From Nocardioides campestrisoli (GTDB lineage Bacteria > Actinomycetota > Actinomycetes > Propionibacteriales > Nocardioidaceae), in NCBI RefSeq assembly GCF_013624435.2, contig NZ_CP061768.1:3562001-3626000 (forward strand): 64,000 bases of DNA. The letters run 5' to 3'. Position numbers and translations under genes: made by a program. The notes below the pieces were generated by a model that saw nothing but the letters and a program-made list of their open reading frames with translations, ran no database searches and was not told the DNA's origin. Of this stretch, positions 56,715 to 64,000 are shown piece after piece. The stretch's first letter is position 1; each line of letters begins with the position of its first letter.

Positions 56715-58021
56715 CGCGACTCACCTTCTCCGGTCAGGACCCCGCGGGTGACGGCCGAGACGGCCTCGGGGTCGAGGGCGAACAGCTCGGCCAGCGCCTC
56801 GGCGTACGACGTCGGCTCGGTCTCGCCGGCCAGCTCCTTGACCCGGATGGTGGGCTGGTGGAGCAGCTTCTCCGCGACCCGGTGCACGGTGCGCCGCACC
56901 TCGCTGCGCACGGACTCGTCCAGGTCCGGCAGCCGAGCGGCCAGCCGCTCCATCTCGCTCTCCACCACTCCGGTGGCCATGGTCCGCAGGGCCACCACCG
57001 TGGGGGTCACGCTCGCCTGACGACGCGCGGCCAGGAAGGCGCGCACCTCCTCGGCGACGATCTCCCGGACGCCGGCGAGGTCGCGCGCGGCGTCGCTGCC
57101 GTCGAGCATCTCCGAGAGCTCGGTCAGGCCGGTCAGCACCACGCCGGGCAGCTCCGCGACGTCGGGGTCCACGTCGTGCGGGAGCGCGAGGTCGATGATG
57201 TCGAGCCGCTCGGTGCGCTCGCCGCGGGCGGCGGCCAGCATCGGCGCGCTCACCAGGATCCCGGTCGCCCCGGTGCAGGTGATCAGCACGTCGGCGTCGG
57301 CCAGGGCCGCGTCCAGCTCGGCCAGCGGGAGCGCGACCCCGCCGTACTCCTGCGCGAGCCGCTCGGCGTTCTCCAGCGAGCGGTTGGCGACCGTCACCCG
57401 GCCGGCGCCCATCCGGGCGACGGTGGCGGTGGCCAGGGAGGCCATCGAGCCGGCCCCGAGGACCACGACGCTGCGGCCCGTGAGCCCGCCTCGCGGCTCG
57501 GTGGTGTGGTGCAGCGCGGCGGTCACCATCGACGGGGCGGCGGAGTCGATCCCGGTCTCGGCGTGCGAGCGCTTGCCGACCCGCAGCGCCTGCTGGAAGA
57601 GCAGGTTGAGGGAGGGACCCATCGTGCCGTGCTCCTGGCCGAGCCGCAGCGCCTCGCGGGTCTGGCCGAGGATCTGCCCCTCGCCCATCACCATCGAGTC
57701 GAGCCCGGCGGCCACGTGGAACAGGTGCGAGACCGCCCCGTCCTCGTAGTGCACGTACAGGTGCGGCAGCACCGCGTCGGCGCTGGCCCCGGCCCGCTCG
57801 ACCAGGAGCCGGGAGAGCTCCTCGACGCTGCCGTGGAAGCGGTCGACGTCGGCGTAGACCTCGAGCCGGTTGCAGGTGGAGATCACCGTGGCCTCGCTGA
57901 CGTGCTCGCACCCGACCACGTCGGAGACCAGCTGGGCGATGCCGTGAGAGTCCAGGGCGAGACGCTCGAGGACCGCCACCGGGGCGGACTTGTGGGAGAT
58001 GCCGACGACCAGGACGCTCAC
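56711..58021 (-). CDS. hemA: Glutamyl-tRNA reductase
   Basis: 436-residue first enzyme of the C5 pathway, reducing glutamyl-tRNA to glutamate-1-semialdehyde. It starts MSVLVVGISHKSAPVAVLE and has the catalytic Cys in ISTCNRLEVY, a NADPH-binding Rossmann segment (VVLGAGSMASLATATVARMG) and the family helical tail. GTG 58021 overlaps the rex stop as GTGA. Its product is the substrate of HemL, encoded in a different operon nearby. Confidence 0.95.
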   Translation of the reverse strand: MSVLVVGISHKSAPVAVLERLALDSHGIAQLVSDVVGCEHVSEATVISTCNRLEVYADVDRFHGSVEELSRLLVERAGASADAVLPHLYVHYEDGAVSHLFHVAAGLDSMVMGEGQILGQTREALRLGQEHGTMGPSLNLLFQQALRVGKRSHAETGIDSAAPSMVTAALHHTTEPRGGLTGRSVVVLGAGSMASLATATVARMGAGRVTVANRSLENAERLAQEYGGVALPLAELDAALADADVLITCTGATGILVSAPMLAAARGERTERLDIIDLALPHDVDPDVAELPGVVLTGLTELSEMLDGSDAARDLAGVREIVAEEVRAFLAARRQASVTPTVVALRTMATGVVESEMERLAARLPDLDESVRSEVRRTVHRVAEKLLHQPTIRVKELAGETEPTSYAEALAELFALDPEAVSAVTRGVLTGEGESR

Positions 58022-58728
58022 GAGGCGCTCCCGTGCTCGACCATCGGCAGGTCGTCCCCGGCTCCGGGCTGGGTCACCAGGGCCTTGCGCTGCTCGTGGT
58101 AGGCCAGGATCTGCAGCTCGATGGAGAGGTCGACCTTGCGCACGTCGACACCGGCCGGGACGGTCAGCACGCCGGGCGCGAAGTTGAGGATGCTGGTGAT
58201 GCCGGTCGCGACCATCCGGTTGGCCACGTCCTGGGCGGCGGCGGCGGGGGTGGCGATCACGCCGATGGCCACGTCGTTGTCACGGACGATCTGCTCCATG
58301 TGGTCGAAGGGTCGGACCGCGACGCCGGCGACCTTCTCGCCGTGCCGCGTCGGGTCGGCGTCCAGCAGCGCCACGACCCGGAAGCCGCGGCTGCGGAAGC
58401 CGGAGTAGTTGGCCAGCGCGTGGCCCAGGTTGCCGATGCCGACGATGACGACCGGCCAGTCCTGGGTGACGCCGATCTCCCGGGCGATCTGGTAGCGCAG
58501 GTACTCCACGTCGTACCCGACGCCCCGGGTGCCGTAGCTGCCGAGGTAGGACAGGTCCTTGCGCAGCTTGGCGCTGTTGACCCCGGCGGCGGAGGCGAGC
58601 TCCTCGCTGGAGCACGTCGCGGTGCCAGCCTCGGTCAGGCTGGTCAGGGCTCGCAGGTAGACCGGGAGTCGAGCGACCGTCGCCTCCGGGATCTCCCGAG
58701 CCGAGTCGGGCGAAGTCCGTGCACTCAC
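58018..58728 (-). CDS. rex: Redox-sensing transcriptional repressor Rex
   Basis: 236-residue repressor. The N-terminal winged helix (EIPEATVARLPVYLRAL, LRKDLSYLGSYGTRGVGY) reads DNA; the Rossmann domain (VVIVGIGNLGHALANYSGF) binds NAD(H); and the C-terminus swaps helices in the dimer. In Streptomyces Rex releases DNA when NADH rises and controls rex-hemACD and respiratory genes. Here it heads the hem operon and overlaps hemA (GTGA). A promoter with an operator-like site lies just upstream, and another such site lies at nuoA. Confidence 0.95.
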   Translation of the reverse strand: MSARTSPDSAREIPEATVARLPVYLRALTSLTEAGTATCSSEELASAAGVNSAKLRKDLSYLGSYGTRGVGYDVEYLRYQIAREIGVTQDWPVVIVGIGNLGHALANYSGFRSRGFRVVALLDADPTRHGEKVAGVAVRPFDHMEQIVRDNDVAIGVIATPAAAAQDVANRMVATGITSILNFAPGVLTVPAGVDVRKVDLSIELQILAYHEQRKALVTQPGAGDDLPMVEHGSAS

Positions 58729-58796
58729 TGGTTCTTCTTTCCAGCCAGAACGACGGCCCGGTCGGGTCCGGGTCCGGAATCGCTCGGCGCTCTCTC

Positions 58797-58825
58797 ACTG
58801 TAGGAGTTTGTGAACGCGAGAACAA
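58797..58825 (-). promoter_or_regulatory. rex promoter overlapped by Rex-operator-like site
   Basis: On the minus strand TTGTTC (58825-58820), 17 bases, TACAGT (58802-58797) form a good sigma-A-type promoter, with a start about 62 bases upstream of rex. The operator-like TTGTGAACGCGAGAACAA (58808-58825, plus strand) covers the -35 and spacer. Its left half (TTGTGAAC) is the exact Rex half site; the right half matches in four of seven bases. Confidence 0.7.
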
Positions 58826-58851
58826 AATTCGTCAGGACGCCGGGTGCCGGG

Positions 58852-59130
58852 TTATGGGGCAGGACGCTCCCGGGCCAGAGCGGCGCGCAGCCGGGTCTCG
58901 TCGACCCGCCAGTAGTCGTGCTGTCGTCCGTCGACGAAGGTCACCGGGACCTCCTCGGTGAACCGGTCCTCGAGCTCCGCGTCCTGGTCGACGTCGACCT
59001 CGGTCCAGCTGTCGCCGGTCTCCGCGCAGACGCGCCGGACGACGTCGAGGACGTCGTCGCACAGGTGGCACCCCTGCCGTCCGTAGACCACCACCCGGGC
59101 GAGGTGACGGGTCTGTTCGAGTGCGCTCAT
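58852..59130 (-). CDS. Glutaredoxin-like protein
   Basis: 92-residue thioredoxin-fold protein with a CxxC motif, Cys21 and Cys24 (GRQGCHLCDDVLDVV), and a cis-Pro-like region (EEVPVTFVDGRQHDYWRVD). It resembles the small glutaredoxin-like (DUF836) proteins seen next to rex in other actinobacteria. It may reduce protein disulfides, but its physiological role is untested. The stop of the acyl-CoA synthetase overlaps its ATG (ATGA). The rex promoter lies just beyond its stop. Confidence 0.85.
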   Translation of the reverse strand: MSALEQTRHLARVVVYGRQGCHLCDDVLDVVRRVCAETGDSWTEVDVDQDAELEDRFTEEVPVTFVDGRQHDYWRVDETRLRAALARERPAP

Positions 59131-60821
59131 GTCTCCATTGCAGCAGGCTGCTCCAGCAGCGCGAGCCGGCGCCGGCGCTCGATCCCCCGCAGCCGGCCCT
59201 TCTGGATCTTGCCGGTCGCGGTGCGCGGCAGCTCGGGCACCACCTCGATCCGCGCCGGCTGCTTGAACCGGGCCAGCCGCCGGCTCGCCCGCTCGCGCAC
59301 CGCCTCGGCGACCTGCGCGGCATCGGTCCCGTCGGTGGCCACCACGTAGGCGACCACGCTCTCGCCGGTCTCCTGGTCCGGGGTCCCGATCACCGCGACC
59401 TCGCGGACCCCCTCGACGTCGCGGACGGCGTCCTCGACCTCGGAGGGGTAGACGTTGAAGCCGGAGACGATGACCAGCTCCCGGACCCGGTCGACCAGGT
59501 AGAGGTCGCCGTCGGCGTCCAGGTAGCCCACGTCTCCGGTGGAGTACCACCCGTCGGCGTCCGGCCCGCCGGACCCGTCGGGCCAGTAGCCGGAGAACAG
59601 GTTGTCGCCGCGGACCTGGATCTCCCCGGGGTCGTCGCCCTCGAGGTGGCCGGTGTGCTCGTCGACCAGCCGCAGCTCGATGCCGGGCAGCGCCGCGCCC
59701 ACCGAGCCGGAGCTGCGCGAGCCCGCCGCGGGCGCGCCCGGGCCGGCGACCGCGGTCCCGCTCGCGTCGCCGCTCGTGCGCGCGCTGCACAGGGTGGAGG
59801 TGACCACCGGGGCGGCCTCGGTCAGCCCGTACCCCTGGTGCACCTCGACCCCGCCGGCCTCGCTGAACCGGTCCATCACCTCCGCGCCCAGCGGCGCGGA
59901 GCCCGAGAGCACCAGCCGGACCGGGCCCAGCCGGTCGCGCAGCCCCTCGACCGGCATCCAGTAGCCGAGCACCGGGGGCGCGACCGGGACCACCGAGACC
60001 GCCTCGTCGTCGATCAGGTCGAGCGTGCCCTCGGGGTCGAAGCGGTCCACCAGCACCAGCTTGGCCCGGTGCCGCAGCACCCCGCCCAGCACCGCGTTGA
60101 GGCCGTAGACGTGGAAGAGCGGCAGCACGCCGAGCACCACGTCGTCGCCGTGGATCATCGGCGGGGAGACCGCGGCCACCTGCTCGATGTTGGCCACCAG
60201 CGCCCGGTGGGAGAGCATCGCGCCGCGCGGGCGGCCCGAGGCGCCGCTGGTGTAGAGCAGGACCGCGAGGCTCTCCGGGTCCTGGAGCGCAGGCAGCGGA
60301 CCGCCCGGCTCGGCGACCAGGTCGTCGTACGTCGTCTCCTGCGCCCCGGCCGGCTCGCCGATCACCACCAGGCGCGGGTCCTGGGCACGGGCCAGCAGCT
60401 CGGGCTCCAGCTCCCCGTCGGCGACCGGCTGCCCGGCCCGGGCCCCGTCGAGCACGGCGAGCGCCTCGCGGACCGCCGGCGCGGTGTCGTCGTCGGCCAC
60501 CACCAGGCGCGCGCCGGAGTCGGCCAGCATCCGCGCCAGCTCGTACGCCGTGGAGCCGGGGTTGACCGGGACCGCCACGACCTGCGCCGAGAGCGCACCC
60601 AGGTAGGAGGTGACGAACTCCAGCCGGTTGCCCAGGACGATCATGATCCGCATCCCGGCGCGCACGCCGAGCCGGCCCAGCCCGGCGGCCGTGCGCCCCA
60701 CCTCGTCGTCGAGCTGGGACCAGGTCAGGCTGCGACCTCCCACCTCGACCAGCGCCAGCTTGTCGGGGCTCTCCGCGGAGGCGTCCGCCACCAGGTCAGC
60801 GACGTTGGAAGGGCGCGGCAT
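59127..60821 (-). CDS. AMP-dependent acyl-CoA synthetase
   Basis: 564-residue acyl-adenylating enzyme. Motifs in order: YTSGASGRPRGAMLSH (ATP loop), VHQGYGLTEAAPVV (A5), GDVGYLDADGDLYLVDRVRELV (A7-A8) and a C-terminal Lys region (PRTATGKIQKGRL). It activates a carboxylic acid (probably a fatty acid) as its CoA thioester. The substrate cannot be fixed from sequence. It starts at an ATG and its stop overlaps the glutaredoxin-like gene. Confidence 0.88.
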   Translation of the reverse strand: MPRPSNVADLVADASAESPDKLALVEVGGRSLTWSQLDDEVGRTAAGLGRLGVRAGMRIMIVLGNRLEFVTSYLGALSAQVVAVPVNPGSTAYELARMLADSGARLVVADDDTAPAVREALAVLDGARAGQPVADGELEPELLARAQDPRLVVIGEPAGAQETTYDDLVAEPGGPLPALQDPESLAVLLYTSGASGRPRGAMLSHRALVANIEQVAAVSPPMIHGDDVVLGVLPLFHVYGLNAVLGGVLRHRAKLVLVDRFDPEGTLDLIDDEAVSVVPVAPPVLGYWMPVEGLRDRLGPVRLVLSGSAPLGAEVMDRFSEAGGVEVHQGYGLTEAAPVVTSTLCSARTSGDASGTAVAGPGAPAAGSRSSGSVGAALPGIELRLVDEHTGHLEGDDPGEIQVRGDNLFSGYWPDGSGGPDADGWYSTGDVGYLDADGDLYLVDRVRELVIVSGFNVYPSEVEDAVRDVEGVREVAVIGTPDQETGESVVAYVVATDGTDAAQVAEAVRERASRRLARFKQPARIEVVPELPRTATGKIQKGRLRGIERRRRLALLEQPAAMET

Positions 60822-60859
60822 GCCGGTGATACTCCCACAACCGGGGTGGCCTGGCCCAC

Positions 60860-60865
60860 TACGCT
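60860..60865 (+). promoter_or_regulatory. -10 box for the HAD gene, apparently leaderless
   Basis: TACGCT is followed by six bases and GTG 60872. This fits a message that begins at its own start codon. Confidence 0.5.
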
Positions 60866-60871
60866 GACGGG

Positions 60872-61771
60872 GTGAATCCGCCCGGACAGCACCGCAGCCA
60901 TCCCGGACCTCCCTCGGACCTCCGGCGACGCTCGACGCTGGCCGGCGAGGCGGCCGCCGCCTCCGCCGAGGTGGAGGTGGCGCTCTCCGTGCCGGTCGAC
61001 CCGACGGCCGCCGCCTTCTTCGACGTGGACAACACGGTGATGCAGGGGGCGAGCATCTTCCACCTCGCCAAGGGCCTCTACAAGCGCAAGTTCTTCCGGA
61101 CCAGCGACATCCTCGGGGCGATGTACAAGCAGGCCTGGTTCCGGATCGTGGGCGTCGAGGACCCCGAGCACATCGCGGACGCCCGCAACTCCGCCCTCTC
61201 CTTCATCGCCGGTCACACCGTCACCGAGCTGGAGGAGCTGGGCGAGGAGATCTTCGACGAGGTGATGGCCCACCGGATCTGGCCCGGCACCCGGGCGCTG
61301 GCCCAGCGGCACCTCGACGAGGGGCAGCGGGTCTGGCTGATCACCGCGGCCCCGATCGAGATCGCCTCCATCATCGCCCGCCGGCTCGGCCTGACCGGCG
61401 CCCTGGGCACGGTCGCCGAGCACCAGGACGGCGTCTACACCGGCCGGCTGGTGGGCGAGCTGCTGCACGGACCCGCCAAGGCCGCGGCGGTGCGCGCCAT
61501 CGCCGAGCACCAGGAGCTGGACCTGAGCCGCTGCTCGGCGTACTCGGACTCGATCAACGACCTGCCGATGCTCTCCCTGGTCGGCGACCCGGTGGCCATC
61601 AACCCCGACCCCGCCCTGCGCGCCCACGCCCGGGACCACGGGTGGCAGGTGCGCGACTACCGCACCGGACGCAAGGCGGCCCGGATCGGCCTGCTCACCG
61701 GCGCCGTCGGCGGGGCGGCGGCCGGCGGCATCGCGGCCGCGCTAGCGGCGCGCAACCGGCCGCACGCCTGA
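60872..61771 (+). CDS. HAD-IB family phosphatase
   Basis: 299 residues. HAD motif I is [11 protein letters not shown] (Asp51, Asp53), motif II is WLITAAP, motif III holds the Lys (GPAKAAAVR) and motif IV is [14 protein letters not shown]. An N-terminal polar stretch (about 1-45) and a C-terminal hydrophobic helix ([21 protein letters not shown]) suggest a membrane-anchored enzyme. HAD-IB relatives act as phosphoserine or lipid phosphatases; the substrate here is unknown. It is divergent from the acyl-CoA synthetase and its promoter is leaderless. Confidence 0.85.
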   Translation: MNPPGQHRSHPGPPSDLRRRSTLAGEAAAASAEVEVALSVPVDPTAAAFFDVDNTVMQGASIFHLAKGLYKRKFFRTSDILGAMYKQAWFRIVGVEDPEHIADARNSALSFIAGHTVTELEELGEEIFDEVMAHRIWPGTRALAQRHLDEGQRVWLITAAPIEIASIIARRLGLTGALGTVAEHQDGVYTGRLVGELLHGPAKAAAVRAIAEHQELDLSRCSAYSDSINDLPMLSLVGDPVAINPDPALRAHARDHGWQVRDYRTGRKAARIGLLTGAVGGAAAGGIAAALAARNRPHA

Positions 61772-61789
61772 CGACCGACGCCCGTACGT

Positions 61790-61840
61790 CCGCCTTCCGG
61801 CGGGTCTCGCCATGTGACACGTCTGCGGAGACTGCTCCGC
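61790..61840 (+). terminator. Two weak hairpins after the HAD gene
   Basis: A 5-bp stem with a 4-base loop (61790-61794 with 61799-61803) and a 6-bp stem with a 4-base loop (61825-61830 with 61835-61840) follow the HAD stop. Either might end its transcript; neither has a U-tract. The rest of the 135-base gap before the sigma gene contains no promoter I can define with confidence. Confidence 0.3.
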
Positions 61841-61906
61841 GACCCCTTCCCAAACGAGGTGAGTGCTCAATAACCTCGGTGCACGTCTGGCACGGGAGGC
61901 TTGGGC

Positions 61907-62737
61907 ATGCTGGAGAGGACGCGGCAGTCGCCGGACCACGTGGTCCCCGGCCTCGAGCTGCTGCGCCTCGCGGTTCTCCGGACCCTGCTGACCCCCGCCG
62001 ACGGAATGCTCTGTACCGACGGGATGCTCCGTACCGAGGCTGTGGGGCTCGGCCCCCAGGTCCCGGCCGCGCGCGCCGGCGGCGGCCGGCCGCTACCTCC
62101 GGGGCAGCGCGACGACCGGGGCCTGGCCACCTCGACCGAGGCGACCGAGCCCGAGCGGGACCGGCTGATCGCCCTCGTGGAGCTGGCCCGCGCGGGTGAC
62201 AAGGAGGCCTTCGGGCTCCTCTTCGACCACTACCACCGCAGCGTCCACCGGTTCCTGCACCACCGCACCGGCTCGGTGCAGCTCGCCGAGGACCTGACCT
62301 CCGAGACGTTCTTCCGGGCGCTGCGCTCGATGCAGGAGTTCCGCTGGCAGGGCCGCGACTTCGGCGCCTGGCTGATGACCATCGCCCGCAACCTGGCCCA
62401 CGACCACTTCCGCTCGGCCCGCGCCCGGCTGGAGACCGTCACCGAGGACGCGGGCGAGGTCGCGGACGGCGAGCCGGAGCCCGGTCCGGAGGACGCCGTG
62501 CTCGACCGGCTCACCTCCGAGGTGCTGCTGCGGAGCCTGCGGGAGCTGCCCGAGGACCAGCGCGACTGCCTGGTCCTCCGGTTCCTCCAGGGGATGAGCC
62601 TGGCCGAGACCGCCGAGGTGCTCGAGCGGTCCACCGGGGCGGTCAAGCAGCTGCAGCTGCGGGCGTTGCGCGCCCTGGCCTCCCGGCTGCCCGCGGGGCT
62701 GCTCGCCGCGGACGACGGCGGGGAGGCGGAGCGATGA
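61907..62737 (+). CDS. ECF-family RNA polymerase sigma factor with long N-terminal extension (BldN-like)
   Basis: 276 residues. Sigma region 2 spans about 95-170 (AFGLLFDHYHRSVHRFLHH, LTSETFFRALRSMQEF, WLMTIARNLAHDHFRS) and sigma region 4 about 203-262 (LPEDQRDCLVLRFLQGMSLAETAEVL, GAVKQLQLRALRAL). The first 90 or so residues are an extension without recognisable fold. Streptomyces BldN has a similar pro-sequence that is removed, and lies near rex and a membrane anti-sigma gene. ATG 61907 has GGGAGG seven bases upstream. The name BldN-like rests on length, extension and neighbourhood, not a tree. It is followed by a bridging ORF and a membrane protein. Confidence 0.82.
   Translation: MLERTRQSPDHVVPGLELLRLAVLRTLLTPADGMLCTDGMLRTEAVGLGPQVPAARAGGGRPLPPGQRDDRGLATSTEATEPERDRLIALVELARAGDKEAFGLLFDHYHRSVHRFLHHRTGSVQLAEDLTSETFFRALRSMQEFRWQGRDFGAWLMTIARNLAHDHFRSARARLETVTEDAGEVADGEPEPGPEDAVLDRLTSEVLLRSLRELPEDQRDCLVLRFLQGMSLAETAEVLERSTGAVKQLQLRALRALASRLPAGLLAADDGGEAER
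62000..62035 (+). repeat. Two tandem 18-bp repeats in the sigma-factor N-terminus
   Basis: GACGGAATGCTCTGTACC (62000-62017) and GACGGGATGCTCCGTACC (62018-62035) differ at two bases. They encode Asp-Gly-Met-Leu-Cys-Thr then Asp-Gly-Met-Leu-Arg-Thr, a recent small duplication in the extension. Confidence 0.85.
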
Positions 62738-62835
62738 GCCGGCCCGTTCCCGTCACCCCGGCCCCCGTAACCCCGAGCCCCCGTGCCTCGTTGGCCCCGG
62801 TAGCCGTTCCCTTCCAGCTGGGCAGGCGCTCATGA
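62734..62835 (+). CDS. 33-codon ORF bridging the sigma factor and membrane-protein genes
   Basis: ATG 62734 overlaps the sigma stop by four bases (ATGA) and its own TGA (62833-62835) overlaps the next start by four bases (ATGA 62832-62835). It would encode a Pro/Val-rich 33-residue peptide, MSRPVPVTPAPVTPSP continuing to GRRS, with no membrane segment. Codon third positions are less GC-rich than its neighbours. It may be a translational bridge that couples sigma and partner synthesis rather than a functional peptide. No homologue is known to me. Confidence 0.45.
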   Translation: MSRPVPVTPAPVTPSPRASLAPVAVPFQLGRRS

Positions 62836-64000
62836 CCACCCCACCCTTCGGCACCCGCCGCCGGGCCGAGCACCTCGACGCGCTGCTCCGGCAGCCCGAG
62901 GGCGCCGCCGCGCGCGGCGGCCGGGACGCCGACCTGCTGCCGGTGGTCGCAGCGCTGCGCGGCGTCGGGGGCCCCGAGCCGAGGAGCGAGTTCGTCTCCG
63001 ACCTGCGGTCGCGGCTGATGGCCGAGGCCGAGAGCGCGCTGGTCCCCCGCGACCCCGCGCCGGCCCCCCGCGGCCCCGCACCGGGCGGCGGCAGCCCGCG
63101 GCGCAGCCGCCGGGACCGGGGCGTCGCGGTCGGCCTCGGCACGCTCGCCCTGCTCGGGGCCAGCGGCGCGGTGGGCGTCGCCTCGCAGGCGGCACTGCCC
63201 GGCGAGATGCTCTACCCCGTCAAGACGGTGCTCGAGTCGGCCCGGACGACGGTGGCCACCGGCGACCGGGACGAGGGACGGTTCCTGCTGGCGCGGGCCG
63301 CGCTCAGGCTCGACGAGCTCGACCAGCTCGCCGGCCGGGACGACGAGAGCAGCCGCCGCGCCTTGACGCCCACGCTCGACACCTTCGTCGAGCAGGCCCA
63401 GGAGGGGGCCGACCGTCTGCTCCGCGACTACGACTCCTCGGGCCGACGCAGCTCGGTGGAGGAGGTGCTGCGGTTCACCGCCTCGGCCATGCCGCGGCTG
63501 GCCACCCTCGCCGACTCCCTCACCTCATCCTCGGCCGCGGGCGTCCCCGCGGAGGCGCGCGACGCCCTGGTCGAGGCCGGTCGGGCGCTGCTCGCCGTGG
63601 ACGACCGGGCCCGGGCGGCCTGCCACGACTGTGCGGGCGAGGGCGTGAGCGACGTCCCGCGGTTCCTGGCGGCCGAGCCGCCGGGTCCGGTCCTGCCCCC
63701 GGGCGCGACCGCGGGTCAGGAGGGTCCGGGCACGACGGAGCCCTCGTCCGGACCGGAGCGGAGGGCACCGCGCCTCGGACCGGCGCCGACCGGTACCCCT
63801 GGCACCGCCGGCACCCCGACGCCCTCGACCACGCCCCCGCCGAGCGGCACCCCGACTCCCGCCCCACCTCCTGGTACGCCGCGGACGCCGACACCGGCGC
63901 CGAAGCCCCCGGCACCGCCGACCTCGTCGCCGACGCCGGCGCCGGCCCCCACGCCGCGGGCCCCGGAGACCGACCCCCCGACCGCCACCCCCACCCCCAC
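62832..64000 (+). CDS. DUF5667-like membrane protein next to ECF sigma factor (3' partial)
   Basis: The frame stays open to the end of the window, giving at least 389 residues. The N-terminal 95 residues are polar and probably cytoplasmic, where they could bind the sigma factor. A membrane segment follows (about 97-119), then an extracytoplasmic helical region (ALPGEMLYPVKTVLES, FLLARAALRLDELDQLAG) resembling DUF5667, a CHDC (264-267), and a long Pro/Thr/Gly-rich tail that runs off the window. Position after the sigma gene suggests an anti-sigma role, as for Streptomyces RsbN. This is inference. Confidence 0.65.
   Translation, partial: MTTPPFGTRRRAEHLDALLRQPEGAAARGGRDADLLPVVAALRGVGGPEPRSEFVSDLRSRLMAEAESALVPRDPAPAPRGPAPGGGSPRRSRRDRGVAVGLGTLALLGASGAVGVASQAALPGEMLYPVKTVLESARTTVATGDRDEGRFLLARAALRLDELDQLAGRDDESSRRALTPTLDTFVEQAQEGADRLLRDYDSSGRRSSVEEVLRFTASAMPRLATLADSLTSSSAAGVPAEARDALVEAGRALLAVDDRARAACHDCAGEGVSDVPRFLAAEPPGPVLPPGATAGQEGPGTTEPSSGPERRAPRLGPAPTGTPGTAGTPTPSTTPPPSGTPTPAPPPGTPRTPTPAPKPPAPPTSSPTPAPAPTPRAPETDPPTATPTP

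Overview
This is a 64 kb piece of a very GC-rich actinobacterial chromosome. A Nocardioides-like (Nocardioidaceae) host fits best. The reasons are GTG/ATG starts with GTGA/ATGA stop-start overlaps through every operon, many leaderless promoters, a complete menaquinone-type nuoA-N operon, an Eis-type acetyltransferase with a C-terminal Phe, a 13E12/DUF222 HNH protein with a mycobacterial-type SOS box, and a rex-hemACDB locus close to a BldN-like sigma gene. The genus is an inference. Almost everything is ordinary, well-kept core chromosome; I see no prophage, insertion sequence, CRISPR array or plasmid feature.

Layout. 1-5.6 kb: the end of a secondary-metabolism-type flavoprotein oxidase, tRNA-Tyr, a YajQ-like protein and a sulfate ABC importer (sbp-cysT-cysW-cysA). 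5.9-8.9 kb: korAB, the 2-oxoglutarate:ferredoxin oxidoreductase. 8.9-10.3 kb: a small secreted protein and a RarD-type permease. 10.3-27.0 kb: all 14 complex I genes in the order nuoA-N (minus strand), ending in a translationally coupled long-chain polyprenyl diphosphate synthase. 27.3-35.1 kb and 41.6-42.5 kb: menaquinone genes (menG, menF, menD-menC-menE, menA), interrupted by a beta-lactamase-fold hydrolase, a secreted GH16-like protein, a secreted M28 peptidase, an MFS transporter, an HNH protein, an ATPase and a thioesterase. 42.5-45.2 kb: Eis-like acetyltransferase, two small membrane proteins and a secreted protein. 45.3-51.3 kb: hemL, a histidine phosphatase, resA, ccdA, resB and ccsB, i.e. 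haem supply plus cytochrome c maturation. 51.5-53.0 kb: a transglycosylase with a long Thr-Pro tail. 53.1-58.7 kb: rex-hemA-hemC-hemD/cobA-hemB. 58.9-64.0 kb: a glutaredoxin-like protein, an acyl-CoA synthetase, a HAD phosphatase, an ECF sigma factor with a long N-terminal extension, a 33-codon bridging ORF, and a membrane protein that runs off the window.

The window is mainly an aerobic-respiration region: quinone (men genes, polyprenyl synthase), NADH dehydrogenase (nuo), haem (hem) and cytochrome c assembly (res/ccs). Two sites that look like Rex operators, one just downstream of the proposed nuo promoter and one inside the rex promoter, suggest that NADH/NAD+ sensing ties complex I and haem synthesis together here. 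Other notable observations are a perfect LexA box at a leaderless HNH gene, a 33-codon ORF that overlaps the sigma-factor stop and the next start by four bases each, and a possible RNA structure hiding the start of the M28 peptidase. All positions were read by eye; no database search was run.
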